NCBI GenBank assembly: GCA_032027045.1
Contig: JAVSMU010000001.1
Span: forward strand, 404,390-468,389
Reading direction: 5' to 3'
Length of the DNA stretch: 64,000 bases
From: Truepera sp.
GTDB lineage: Bacteria > Deinococcota > Deinococci > Deinococcales > Trueperaceae
Shown here: in pieces, positions 8,956 to 17,025 of the stretch
How positions within the stretch are numbered: the first letter of the stretch is position 1
How the letters are laid out: each line of letters begins with the position of its first letter
Position numbers and translations under genes: made by a program
Notes under the pieces: model-generated
Told to the model about the DNA's origin: nothing
Database searches by the model: none
Seen by the model: only the letters and a program-made list of their open reading frames with translations

Positions 8956-9945
8956 CTACTGATTCCAGCGGTCCGCGTACTCCGGGCTTGCGGTCACCGG
9001 CAACCTGGCGCGCAGGAAATCACGTTCGCTCTCGAGCCACTCCGGCAGCTTGAAGGCCAGGCCAAGCTCGTCGGCCGGTTCGTCGACCGTGAAACCAGGT
9101 TCGTCGGTGGCCACCTCGAGGATGGCTCCTCCAGGCTCCTTGAAGTATACCGACTTGAAGTAGAGGCGGTTCTTGACGGGCGTGGGAGTGAGGCCCGCGC
9201 TCAGGAGCGCCTCGCGTGCCTCCTCGAGACCGGTGGCCGACGCCCTCAGCGCGACGTGGTGAATGGCCCCGGACCCGAGGCGACCCTGAAGGGCAGACGG
9301 CACCTCGAGCAGATCCAGGTAACCGCCCGGTGGGTAGGAGAGTGGGTCGGCCGCCGGCTTTGGCCCTAGGCGCACGCGACGCGCGGTGCCGGCTTCGTCG
9401 CTTGCGATCACCTGCATGCCCAGTGCTCGTTCCAAGGCGGTCACCGTCGCATCCAAGCGGGGCGCCGAGAGCGTTACGGCATGAAGGCCCTGCGGCGCCA
9501 GGCCGCCAGGCAAGGGGGCCCCGGGCCAGTTCAGGAGCGGGCCCCCGTTCGATGCCTCGACCAGTTCCAGGGGCGTCCCATCGGGGTCCGCGAACGCCAG
9601 AACCCGTTCGCCGAAGCGCTCGAACGAGGAGTGCGCCAACTGGTGGTCGTCCAGCCGCTGCCGCCACGCGTCCAGGGCGCCCGCAGGAACACGGTAGGCC
9701 ACGGCCGTGGTCTCGCCAGCGCCACGGACGGCCGGACCCGCACCAGGCCACGAGAAGAACGTCATCACCGTGCCTGGCTGGCCTAGGGGGCCGCCGAAGT
9801 AGAGGTGCCAGGTCTGCGGGTCGTCGTAGTTGACGGTGCGCTTCACGAGCCGTTGGCCTAGCAGCCTCACGTAGAACTCGACGTTGGCCTGGGGCCTGGT
9901 GGCGATGGCCGTCACGTGGTGAAGGCCTGAAGTTGCGAATGACAT
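8956..9945 (-). CDS. Two-domain VOC / ring-cleaving dioxygenase-like protein
   Basis: A 329-residue protein made of two glyoxalase/VOC halves. The first opens GLHHVTAIATRPQANVEFY and the second GLHAVTLSAP. Metal-ligand candidates are the His of HHVT, the Glu of GTPLELVE, the His of IHHVAL and the Glu of GAILEVATDEPGF. This is the layout of the MhqO/PcpA-type ring-cleaving dioxygenases, many of which are induced by quinones or catechols. The ATG at 9945 is chosen because the family starts with this HHVT strand; the frame is open for a further 250 bases without homologous sequence. Substrate unknown. Confidence 0.8.
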   Translation of the reverse strand: MSFATSGLHHVTAIATRPQANVEFYVRLLGQRLVKRTVNYDDPQTWHLYFGGPLGQPGTVMTFFSWPGAGPAVRGAGETTAVAYRVPAGALDAWRQRLDDHQLAHSSFERFGERVLAFADPDGTPLELVEASNGGPLLNWPGAPLPGGLAPQGLHAVTLSAPRLDATVTALERALGMQVIASDEAGTARRVRLGPKPAADPLSYPPGGYLDLLEVPSALQGRLGSGAIHHVALRASATGLEEAREALLSAGLTPTPVKNRLYFKSVYFKEPGGAILEVATDEPGFTVDEPADELGLAFKLPEWLESERDFLRARLPVTASPEYADRWNQ

Positions 9946-10003
9946 GCAGTAGAGCGTAGCAAGGAGCACGCGCCCCGCGGGCCGCCGCCCGTAACGTTGG
10001 GGC

Positions 10004-10471
10004 ATGACGCCGTGGCCTACGGAGTTCGTTTCGGGCGGAACCGCGCCCTCGCCCAGCGAGGCCGACGGTCGCCTGCCTACCCTCGTCATGTTCTTCAACC
10101 TCGAGTGCGCGGCCTGCGTGGCCCGCGGCGTGCCCTTCATGAAGCGCATGCAGAAGGAACACGGGGAACGCATCAGGACCATGCTCGTCCACACATCCCA
10201 TGGTCACCGGGAGTTGCCGCGAGATCAGGTGGTGCCGACGCTGGTGCGTTTCGCCGAGGAGTTCGCGCGCGTGGAGATGCCCGTCGCCCTCGACCTCTCG
10301 GGCGACCTGGCGCGTGCCTGGAAGATCGAGGGCACGCCGCACTGGTACGTGTTCGACGCTGAAGGCGAGTTGGCACGGTCCGTCTTCGGTTCACAGGACA
10401 ACGCGCGCACCAGGCTCGAGTACCTGCTCGAGGAACTGACAGAGGGGCAAGGGGCGCAGGGCGACGGCTAA
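10004..10471 (+). CDS. Thioredoxin-like protein with CAAC motif
   Basis: A 155-residue TlpA/thioredoxin-fold protein. The strand LPTLVMFFNLE leads into the redox motif CAAC (Cys35-Cys38), and the cis-proline region is IEGTPHWYVFDAEGELARSVFG. No signal peptide or lipobox is visible, so it may be cytoplasmic unless the true start differs. It is a single gene between a divergent dioxygenase-like gene and the rplS promoter. Its likely role is thiol-disulfide exchange or peroxide reduction; the partner is not evident. Confidence 0.75.
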   Translation: MTPWPTEFVSGGTAPSPSEADGRLPTLVMFFNLECAACVARGVPFMKRMQKEHGERIRTMLVHTSHGHRELPRDQVVPTLVRFAEEFARVEMPVALDLSGDLARAWKIEGTPHWYVFDAEGELARSVFGSQDNARTRLEYLLEELTEGQGAQGDG

Positions 10472-10491
10472 GGGGCGGTAGACGTCGGCTA

Positions 10492-10521
10492 TTGAACTAA
10501 GCCGCGTCGTTGGGCTAACAT
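10492..10521 (+). promoter_or_regulatory. Promoter of rplS
   Basis: A sigma-70-type promoter reads TTGAAC (10492-10497), an 18-base spacer, then TAACAT (10516-10521). It lies about 135 bases before the rplS start codon and leaves a leader long enough for regulation. Confidence 0.6.
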
Positions 10522-10542
10522 GGCAAGGCTTGACGCACGGAG

Positions 10543-10573
10543 GCCGGTGACCCTCGCGGTTTTTTCGACCGGC
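10543..10573 (+). promoter_or_regulatory. Hairpin in the rplS 5' leader
   Basis: GCCGGT (10543-10548) can pair with ACCGGC (10568-10573), enclosing a 19-base loop that contains a run of six T. The leader continues about 80 bases to the rplS start and is rich in self-complementary GC sequence. Ribosomal protein leaders often bind their own product, so this may be an autoregulatory site; that role is inference. Confidence 0.35.
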
Positions 10574-10656
10574 ACCCTTCGAAACGCGTCCGCTGCGGGC
10601 GCCCAGGCGCCGCGGCGCGCAGTTGGACCGTCACGGTCAACTACCTGGAGACGACG

Positions 10657-11070
10657 ATGAAGTACAACAAAGGCGCCATCCTGCGCTCTATCGAGCAACC
10701 CTACGTGCGCACCGACCTCCCTGAGTTCGATACGGGTGACACGATCCGCGTCGACTACAAGGTCGTCGAAGGCAACCGCACCCGCGTCCAGGCCTTCGAA
10801 GGCGTGGTCATCGCCCGCAAGAACGGCAAGGGTGCACGCAGCACCATCACGGTGCGCAAGGTGTCGTTCGGCGAGGGCGTCGAGCGCGTTTTCCCCGTGA
10901 ACTCGCCCCTGATCGAGAAGATCGACGTGGTGAAGCGTGGCCGCACGCGGCGGGCCAAGCTGTACTACTTGCGCGAACTGCGCGGCAAGGCTTCGCGGCT
11001 CAAGACCGACGTGGCCCGGCAGGAGCGCGACCGCGCCGTTGCGCGCGCGGCGAAGGCCGACAAGGGGTAG
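10657..11070 (+). CDS. rplS: 50S ribosomal protein L19
   Basis: A 137-residue protein with the full L19 family pattern, including [40 protein letters not shown] and [15 protein letters not shown], followed by a basic tail. L19 sits at the 30S-50S interface and takes part in an intersubunit bridge. A GGAG ribosome site precedes the ATG. It has its own promoter and a strong terminator and is not in the usual rpsP-rimM-trmD-rplS cluster within this window. Sequence resemblance to Deinococcus L19 supports the suggested phylum. Confidence 0.97.
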   Translation: MKYNKGAILRSIEQPYVRTDLPEFDTGDTIRVDYKVVEGNRTRVQAFEGVVIARKNGKGARSTITVRKVSFGEGVERVFPVNSPLIEKIDVVKRGRTRRAKLYYLRELRGKASRLKTDVARQERDRAVARAAKADKG

Positions 11071-11091
11071 CCCCCGGACCGGAGATCATCG

Positions 11092-11130
11092 AAGCGCCCC
11101 TCGCTTTATGGCGGAGGGGCGCTTTCTTGT
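11092..11130 (+). terminator. Rho-independent terminator after rplS
   Basis: An 11-base-pair stem, AAGCGCCCCTC (11092-11102) with GAGGGGCGCTT (11114-11124), is followed by TCTTGT. It lies 21 bases after the rplS stop. Confidence 0.85.
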
Positions 11131-11216
11131 GCCGGTTCCGGGTCTTGGGCGGATCTGGATTGTGACCGCTTCAGATCGTGTGCGATCTGGATCGGGGCCG
11201 GATGCGGGTGCCCTGA

Positions 11217-12746
11217 TTATTCGACGACCACTATGGCGTTCGGGTCGAACGTGCGCGGCGCAAGCACGGCCGCTGCGGTCGGCGTGGCTAGGAAGCGCTC
11301 GAGCCCGACGAGGGCCGCGCGGTGCATGGCGCCGGCCTTCTCCGCCTCCGACCGCAGTGCCCCGAGGGCGTCGTCGAAAGAGCGCCGCTCGCGGTGCGGG
11401 CGCGGTGCCGTGAGCGCCTCGAACTTGTCGGCCAAACCGAGCAGGATGGCCGTCAGTTCCTCGCGCTGCTGTGCGCTAAGGGTGCTACCCGGCGCGTCGA
11501 GCAGGGAGGGTGGCTCCGTACCCGTGTAGGTTTCGGTAACGGGGGCGAGGTCGGCCAGGTCGAGGACCCGCACGATGGTTTCCTTGGATATCGGGTGCGT
11601 GGAGCGCAGTAACTCGAGTTCGGTGTCGGAGAAAGACTTGCGACTATCCAACACTTCACTGGGCGTGGCCAGAAGGGCCACGTCGTGTAGGAGGGCCGCT
11701 CGCTTCAGGCGCCGCATGGCCGTAGCTCCCAGATGGTACGGCCGGTCGAGTTGCACCGCCGCACCAACGGCGAGTTCGCGAACGCGCTCGGAATGACGGT
11801 AGGTCCAAGGCGATTTGGCGTCGATGAAACGCCCGAAGCCGGTGAAGAGCCGGTCTACCCGCGAGGCCGAGGCGTAGCCGTAACCGTCGGGCTCGACTTC
11901 CAGAAGCAGTGTCTCGATATCGTGCGCGCCAAGCTGCTCCACGAACCGCTCGTCTTCGAGGAGTCGCAGTGAGTGCTCGACGAGGCTCGGGTCGAGCCGG
12001 TTGCCGCTAAGCCGTTTGAGTTCCCCGACCGCGTGCCCCGCTCCACCCTCGAACCAGGCGCTGACCAGGGCTTGGGAGGTGTTGAGAACGCGCCCGTACA
12101 GTGAGATGGCGTCGCCGGCGTAGGCCTCGGGCCTGCTGCGGCCGTCCCAGCGCTCGTTCTGCGAGAGGATCGCCTCGGCCGTGCCCCGGTTGAAGCCCAT
12201 GTCGAGCGCGATGGACGCGCCGGTGCGGCTTCGGCGGCGCTCGATGGCCATCGGCCCACGAGCCTGCCCGATGAGGATATCGACGAAGCCTGCTACGCGT
12301 CCGCGCCACGGCGTGCTCGCCCTTAGAAGCGGCCAGGCCAGGGCGAACGAACCCCGCAAGGTGGTCAGGTCGGCATGGTGGAGCGCGTGGTAGAAGCCGT
12401 TGATGCCGGGCCCGTAAGTGTGCGCTGCAACGGAGCGGGCGCTGGTGGCGCCGAGATCCTTGAGGAGCGCCGCGAAGTAGACGTCCCGCAGCGCCGTGCG
12501 CTCGAGACCGATGGCGTTGCCGAGCTTAACCGCGGTCAGGGCCGTGCGCATGGCATGCGCCTGAGGCAACCCTTCGGCGGCGTCGATGGCCGGGGTCAGC
12601 GGTATCAAGAGCTCAGCAAGCCGTGGAGCCCGCACGGCGTCCGAGGTCGGTTTCGGAGCGACGGATACGGCATCGCGGTAAGCCGGTTTGCCGTAGGAGG
12701 CGGGCGCGACCGGGGGCTTCGAAGAGTTTTCCCGGCCTAGAGTCAT
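11217..12746 (-). CDS. Protein with two tandem degenerate HD-GYP domains
   Basis: A 509-residue cytoplasmic protein. Two HD-GYP-like halves can be traced. The first has LLKDLG in place of LLHDIGK and NERWDGRSRP in place of HHERWDGSGYP. The second keeps one HD pair (RAALLHDVALLATPS) but lacks the following GK and has TETYTGTEPPS where the GYP loop belongs, then DKFEALTAPRPHR matching the usual DxYDALTxxRPYR. HD-GYP enzymes hydrolyse cyclic di-GMP with a metal centre. So many ligands are missing that this protein is probably not catalytic and may instead bind the nucleotide or a partner. The ATG at 12746 gives the whole protein, with a low-complexity first 30 residues. Confidence 0.75.
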   Translation of the reverse strand: MTLGRENSSKPPVAPASYGKPAYRDAVSVAPKPTSDAVRAPRLAELLIPLTPAIDAAEGLPQAHAMRTALTAVKLGNAIGLERTALRDVYFAALLKDLGATSARSVAAHTYGPGINGFYHALHHADLTTLRGSFALAWPLLRASTPWRGRVAGFVDILIGQARGPMAIERRRSRTGASIALDMGFNRGTAEAILSQNERWDGRSRPEAYAGDAISLYGRVLNTSQALVSAWFEGGAGHAVGELKRLSGNRLDPSLVEHSLRLLEDERFVEQLGAHDIETLLLEVEPDGYGYASASRVDRLFTGFGRFIDAKSPWTYRHSERVRELAVGAAVQLDRPYHLGATAMRRLKRAALLHDVALLATPSEVLDSRKSFSDTELELLRSTHPISKETIVRVLDLADLAPVTETYTGTEPPSLLDAPGSTLSAQQREELTAILLGLADKFEALTAPRPHRERRSFDDALGALRSEAEKAGAMHRAALVGLERFLATPTAAAVLAPRTFDPNAIVVVE

Positions 12747-12958
12747 GCGGCGATTATCCTGGGAAATCTCTTACAAAGGTCTTACTACAGCTAATTCCAG
12801 CCCTCCCTGACGCGAGTAGGGCGCGGCTGGGCGTTGCGACGGTTGGGGGAGAAGGCGTTGCCGAGTCGTGACGACCCGGGGCGTCCGGACCAACTAGTGC
12901 GCGCCCGAATCGGTCTCGTCGCATGCCCGAGCCAACCCACCGTCAAAGCGCAGCGAAG

Positions 12959-12988
12959 TTGACACCCCATGGCCGCCGTCTGTACACT
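12959..12988 (+). promoter_or_regulatory. Promoter of the tRNA-Ala gene
   Basis: A perfect TTGACA (12959-12964) and TACACT (12983-12988) are separated by 18 bases, 45 bases before the tRNA. This strong sigma-70-type promoter fits a stable RNA gene. Confidence 0.65.
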
Positions 12989-13033
12989 TGCGTTCGCCCT
13001 CCCGGCCTGTGGCTGGGAGCGAGAACATCCCGT

Positions 13034-13114
<81 letters not shown>

Positions 13115-13138
13115 AATTGCGTCCTAGACGCAACCACG

Positions 13139-13165
13139 AACCCCGGCCAAGCGCCGGGGTTCTGT
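13139..13165 (+). terminator. Terminator-like hairpin after tRNA-Ala (left end)
   Basis: A 9-base-pair stem, AACCCCGGC (13139-13147) with GCCGGGGTT (13153-13161), has a 5-base loop and is followed by CTGTCG. A similar but not identical hairpin follows the right attachment site at 28164-28192, so the element seems to bring its own terminator for the rebuilt tRNA gene. Confidence 0.65.
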
Positions 13166-13178
13166 CGTTACAGGCCTC

Positions 13179-13200
13179 GTACAGCTTATGTACAGCTTAT
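13179..13200 (+). repeat. Left arm-type site: two tandem copies of GTACAGCTTAT
   Basis: Two head-to-tail 11-base copies (13179-13189 and 13190-13200) lie 64 bases inside the left attachment repeat, between it and the integrase gene. The same tandem pair, in the same orientation, lies at 27955-27976 near the right end. Integrases of the lambda type bind such arm sites with their N-terminal domain. The binding role is inferred from position and symmetry. Confidence 0.7.
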
Positions 13201-13263
13201 GAACCCACGTGCTCCTCGCGCGCTTCCGCCACGAAACGCGCCGTACGGGTGCCGAGCCGTTGG

Positions 13264-14397
13264 TTACGTCTGGTCAACCGGGGCAAGGAGTTTCGCGAGC
13301 GGCACTGCGGCTGCTAGGCGTTGCTCCTCGAAGAGGTGTGTGTACTGACGCAGCGTGAAGGCGGGGTTGGTGTGTCCGACACGGTCGGCGATGGTGCTGG
13401 CGTCGAGGCCGTGCCGGACCAGGAGCGAGACGTGGAGGTGGCGAGCGTCGTGGAGGCGAGCGCGTGGGACACCGGCCTGGTCCTGCAGCCGGTGCCAGAC
13501 CCGCAGCACGTTGCGCTGGTCGAGGAAGGTGCCGATCTCGGTCGTGAACATGTGACCCGGGTTCGCCCAGCCTTCGCCTGCCAGTTCTAACTCGGCGTCC
13601 TGGCGCTGCCGGTGTTCCGCGAGGACCTCCAGCGTGTCAGCTGCGAGCGCCACCAGGCGCTGGCCCTTGGTGGTCTTGGTGCTGGCGAGGGTGAGGCGAC
13701 CATCCTGCTTGGTGAGGTTGCGCCGGACGTGGAGGGTGCTGCCCTTCAGGTCGCTCCAGGTGAGGGCAAGTAGCTCGCCTATGCGTAGGCCAGAGGTGAT
13801 GGCCAGGTAGAAGAGGGCGTGGAGGCGGTGCCGTTCGGAGTGCGCTAGGATGCGGCCGACCTGCTCGGTGGTCCATAGCGTCATCTCGCGCTTCTCGGCG
13901 CGGACGGTGTCGACCGCCGCGGCTGGGTTGCGCGGCAGGAGCTGCCACTTGACGGCCTGGTCGAGCGCCGTGCGCAGGGTGCTTCGGCAGTAGTTGCTCG
14001 TGTGGGGGCTTACCTCGTCGGCGATCTCGCCGAGCGCCGCCTGGATGCGTAGCGGCGTGAGCTTGCCGAGCCTCACGCGGCCGAGCTTGGGGGCGATGTA
14101 CTTCTCGACCGTGTAGCGGTAAGACTCCACGGTGCGCGGCTTCACCTGGCGCGCCTTCTCGGTCAGCCAGCGCTCCAGGTAAGCGCCTAGCGTGGGGTCC
14201 TCGATGGGGATGCCAGTGCTGCTGGCTTGCTGGCGCAGATCCTCGAGTTTCTTGCGCACCTCCTCCTTGGTCTTGCCGTAGACGGTCTTGCGCAGCTGCT
14301 TGCCGTTCTCGTCGTAGCCGATGGTGGTGGCGGCCTGCCAAAGGCCGTTCTTGCGGCGGGTGATGCTGCCATCGCCCTTCGCGCGGCGTCGTGCCAT
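13264..14397 (-). CDS. int: Tyrosine-type site-specific integrase
   Basis: A 377-residue integrase. An N-terminal arm-binding region (SITRRKNGLWQAATTIGYDENGKQ) is followed by a core-binding SAM-like domain (about 68-165) and the catalytic domain. The catalytic set is complete: Arg205 (SGLRIGELLAL), Lys in STKTTKGQR (241 or 244), His316 and Arg319 (LHDARH), His342 (VGHTN) and the nucleophile Tyr352 (QYTHLF). It is oriented toward the tRNA attachment site 150 bases away, the usual arrangement for elements that integrate into tRNA genes. A terminator-like hairpin precedes it, so it is probably expressed from its own promoter. Confidence 0.95.
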   Translation of the reverse strand: MARRRAKGDGSITRRKNGLWQAATTIGYDENGKQLRKTVYGKTKEEVRKKLEDLRQQASSTGIPIEDPTLGAYLERWLTEKARQVKPRTVESYRYTVEKYIAPKLGRVRLGKLTPLRIQAALGEIADEVSPHTSNYCRSTLRTALDQAVKWQLLPRNPAAAVDTVRAEKREMTLWTTEQVGRILAHSERHRLHALFYLAITSGLRIGELLALTWSDLKGSTLHVRRNLTKQDGRLTLASTKTTKGQRLVALAADTLEVLAEHRQRQDAELELAGEGWANPGHMFTTEIGTFLDQRNVLRVWHRLQDQAGVPRARLHDARHLHVSLLVRHGLDASTIADRVGHTNPAFTLRQYTHLFEEQRLAAAVPLAKLLAPVDQT

Positions 14398-14430
14398 GCG
14401 GGCGCTCCTTAGAAAGTGGGGGAATGAGAA

Positions 14431-14453
14431 GAGCCCAGCCGGGGGCTGGGCTC
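14431..14453 (-). terminator. Terminator-like hairpin between int and the gene at 14486
   Basis: GAGCCCAGCC (14431-14440) pairs perfectly over 10 bases with GGCTGGGCTC (14444-14453) around a 3-base loop. Read on the minus strand it is followed by TTCTCATT. It probably ends the transcript that comes through the 14486-14962 gene and separates int from it. Confidence 0.6.
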
Positions 14454-14485
14454 GGTGAAGTCGAAGGTCGGGTTGTAGGGAGCTA

Positions 14486-14962
14486 CTAGATGACGGGCAC
14501 GTGCTTCACTGCTTCCGCCAGAATCTCTAGCGCCTCGTCTCGACGCCCGTCCTGAAGAAGACCTAGACCAAGGGCCACGAGGATCTTGGTGTTGAGCATG
14601 CTCGGGGTCATAAGGGGGTTATCCGGTCGTTGGCCGGGCAGCAGGGTGGTCAGCGCGTAGAACGCTATGAGCCGTATGGCGTCATCTGGCACGCCGGTCA
14701 GGTCTACGCCGAAGGTCTCCTCGACTAGCGGGCTGCATGTGAGTGCATCCAGGTCCTGCCAGAACGTGGTGAGGAGGTCGGCAAGGCCTGGGGTTGTGGG
14801 TGGGACGCGTAGCTCCTCCTGAATGTGGAAGGCGGCACGGGGGAGGCGGCTCTTCCAGTTGGCGATCCGGACATTGGCGTCGGTGAGGTGCTTGAAGACG
14901 CTGCCGCTGTAGTCGATGAACTCGCGCGAGCGGTCGATGGAGGGGCGGATGGCGTGGGTCAT
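14486..14962 (-). CDS. Hypothetical helical protein of the element
   Basis: A 158-residue protein of unknown function. The start at 14962 has an AAGGAGA ribosome site 8 bases upstream; a longer frame to 15016 has no such site. The sequence is mostly helical, with a C-terminal segment (LGLGLLQDGRRDEALEILAEAV) that resembles a single TPR-type hairpin. No catalytic motif, signal peptide or membrane segment is seen. It lies between the DUF3987 gene and the integrase on the same strand. Confidence 0.6.
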   Translation of the reverse strand: MTHAIRPSIDRSREFIDYSGSVFKHLTDANVRIANWKSRLPRAAFHIQEELRVPPTTPGLADLLTTFWQDLDALTCSPLVEETFGVDLTGVPDDAIRLIAFYALTTLLPGQRPDNPLMTPSMLNTKILVALGLGLLQDGRRDEALEILAEAVKHVPVI

Positions 14963-15067
14963 GCTGTCTGTCTCCTTAGAGGTGAACGGCCACTGACAGA
15001 GCTGACAAAACCCCATCCGGCTGCGGAGGGTTTCGTCGGTTCTGTCGGTGGCAGCTGGGGTGTGTGG

Positions 15068-16831
15068 CTAGAGGTCGAGGTCGGCTGCGAAGTCGAGCAG
15101 TGGGTTGGTGCGGATGATCTCGGTGGGGCGGCCGGTGCCGGAGGGACTGCCTTCGAGGCGCAGCCAGCCGCGTCCGGCCAGGTGCTCGACGGCCTGCTGG
15201 ACGCTGGCTTTGGTCTTGAGTCCGCGCCAGCCGCGCCGGTAGATGTCCCGCACGGAGCAGCCGTCCTCCAGCTCGCCGGCGATGAGACGGTGAGCGAGCT
15301 GGCGCACGTTCTCCGTCGTGCGCGTCAACTCGGGGGCATAGAGCTTGCGCGCGTGCGCCTCCAGGTACTCAGTCCAGCGGATCGCCAAGCGCAGTGCTGC
15401 GGCGCTCACCGGCCGCAGCTCGACGTCGTCGACGCTGTCGATCAGGTGGAACAGAAGCGCTAGCTTGCCGACGAGCGCTTGGTACTTACCTAGGTGAGCC
15501 TGGAAGGCTGGCGTGTCGCTCAGCTCGCGTGAGCGGAGGCGTCGCATGTGCGCAGTGAACCAGGCGTCGAACTCCTCCTGCGCCTCAGGGGTGAAGCGTA
15601 GGCCGGGCAACCGGCCCAGTTGACGTTCTAGTTCTGGATGGGCGGCCGGGTCGAGGTCGGCGAGCGCCTGGAAGAGGCGTTGCACGCCCTCCCGTACGGT
15701 GGGGTCGACGGGGCGGTCGACGTGCACGTAGTCGGTCAGCGGCTCCGGGTAGACGGCGAGCTGGAAGCGCTGCAGCAGGCCGTCGGACTGCCTGCCGCCG
15801 GAGACGGCGCCCAACACGTAGGCCTCCATCTTCCCGGGCTGCACGCCGCCAACGATGCTTAGCGTGAGGGCGGGCACATGGATGGTGCCGCGGCCGATGC
15901 GGTCGACGGTGTAGTTCGCCTTGGAGTTGAATGCCTCAAGGAAAAACTCGCGGTCGCCTTCACGGCCAGGCTTGTCGCATGAAACGAGCAAGCCCACCAG
16001 TTCGTCGCGAATGACCAGCAGGCCCCGTTCGTTGGTGCGGAGCAGCTCGGTTGCCATCTCTACGGTGGGGTCGTTAGTGGTGTAGCGCTTCACCGGGCGC
16101 TGCAACGCCTCGATCTCCTGGCTGGCGGCGGCGATCTGCTCGGTGAGCGTGATCGCGGGCGACGGGCCTGCCGCCTCCTTGTAGAGCTTCGACAGCTTGG
16201 CCTCTTGGATGGAGACCTTGGCGTCGCGCACGTGGCGGTCGGCTTCGTAGGCGGCTATGGCGTCTGCGGCGAGCCGTTCGATGTGGCGCGTGCCCTCTTG
16301 CAGGGCGGGGGACTTCATGGAGCTAGGCGGCGCGATGACGGCACCCCAGAGGTTGGGGACGACCTGCCAGGTGTCGTAGCGCTTGGGGTAGAGGCCGATG
16401 TTGCGCCCGGCGACGGCTCCTAGCGACACGACGGCTGGGATGGCGATCATCTCGACAGGCACGCTCATGCGCTCGGCCTCGTCGACCAACCAGGCGCGTA
16501 GCGGCTCTGGCAGGAGGTCAGGCGGCATGCCGGGCGCGACCTCAGCCTCGGTCAGGGGCAACGGCTGCGGCCAAGTGGCCTCGGGCTCCTCGGCGTCATC
16601 GGGGCAGCAGGCTCCATCGTGGAGCTGGTCGGCGTCTGCGGTCAGGGCAGCGTCAAGCTCAGCTTCGAGGCTGGCGAGACGCTGTTCGCCGTCCGCAGGC
16701 CAGTCGAAGAGGCTGAGGTGGCGGTACTCGGCGGTGAGCTGGTCGACGCGTCCGGGGGCGGCGGCCGGGCGCTGCGCGAGGGCGGTCAGCTTGCCGTCGA
16801 TGCGCTGGAGGGTGGCGGATGGGGCTGTCAT
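15068..16831 (-). CDS. DUF3987-type helicase/primase-like protein
   Basis: A 587-residue protein of the DUF3987 (YfjI-like) family common in phages and integrative elements. The P-loop region reads IAPPSSMKSPAL, a variant of GxxxxGKS typical of this family. A Walker B-like LLVIRDELVGLL follows, then GRQSDGLLQRFQLAVYPE. The C-terminal ~80 residues look like a winged helix (TKASVQQAVEHLAGRGWLRLEG). Such proteins are thought to act in element replication, alone or with a primase domain, but the biochemistry is poorly known. Its ATG overlaps the stop of the excisionase-like gene (ATGA), so the two are coupled. Confidence 0.75.
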   Translation of the reverse strand: MTAPSATLQRIDGKLTALAQRPAAAPGRVDQLTAEYRHLSLFDWPADGEQRLASLEAELDAALTADADQLHDGACCPDDAEEPEATWPQPLPLTEAEVAPGMPPDLLPEPLRAWLVDEAERMSVPVEMIAIPAVVSLGAVAGRNIGLYPKRYDTWQVVPNLWGAVIAPPSSMKSPALQEGTRHIERLAADAIAAYEADRHVRDAKVSIQEAKLSKLYKEAAGPSPAITLTEQIAAASQEIEALQRPVKRYTTNDPTVEMATELLRTNERGLLVIRDELVGLLVSCDKPGREGDREFFLEAFNSKANYTVDRIGRGTIHVPALTLSIVGGVQPGKMEAYVLGAVSGGRQSDGLLQRFQLAVYPEPLTDYVHVDRPVDPTVREGVQRLFQALADLDPAAHPELERQLGRLPGLRFTPEAQEEFDAWFTAHMRRLRSRELSDTPAFQAHLGKYQALVGKLALLFHLIDSVDDVELRPVSAAALRLAIRWTEYLEAHARKLYAPELTRTTENVRQLAHRLIAGELEDGCSVRDIYRRGWRGLKTKASVQQAVEHLAGRGWLRLEGSPSGTGRPTEIIRTNPLLDFAADLDL

Positions 16832-17025
16832 GCGCTGGTGGCGGCTTCGCGCTCGATGAACGCCTCGACCTCGCGGTGCGGGATGAGGATCTTGCGGCCG
16901 ACCTTGATGTGCCGGATGCGTCCCGCTCGGAGAAGTTCGTAGACGTTGCCGCGGCCGATGGCGCCGCCAAGCGCGTAGCGGAACTCGTCGGGGCTGAGAA
17001 GGGGCTTCGTGTTGCGGTCTTGCAC
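16828..17025 (-). CDS. xis: Excisionase-like MerR/HTH_17 DNA-binding protein
   Basis: A 65-residue DNA-binding protein whose core (LLSPDEFRYALGGAIGRGNVYELLRAGRIRHIKVGRKILIPHREVEAFI) matches the winged-helix excisionase family. I chose the GTG at 17025 because an AGGAG site lies 5 bases upstream; an ATG at 17106 would add 27 low-complexity residues. Proteins of this type bend DNA at attachment sites to favour excision, or act as repressors. It is the first gene of a coupled pair with the DUF3987 gene, and its upstream region holds tandem repeats that could be operators. Confidence 0.75.
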   Translation of the reverse strand: MQDRNTKPLLSPDEFRYALGGAIGRGNVYELLRAGRIRHIKVGRKILIPHREVEAFIEREAATSA

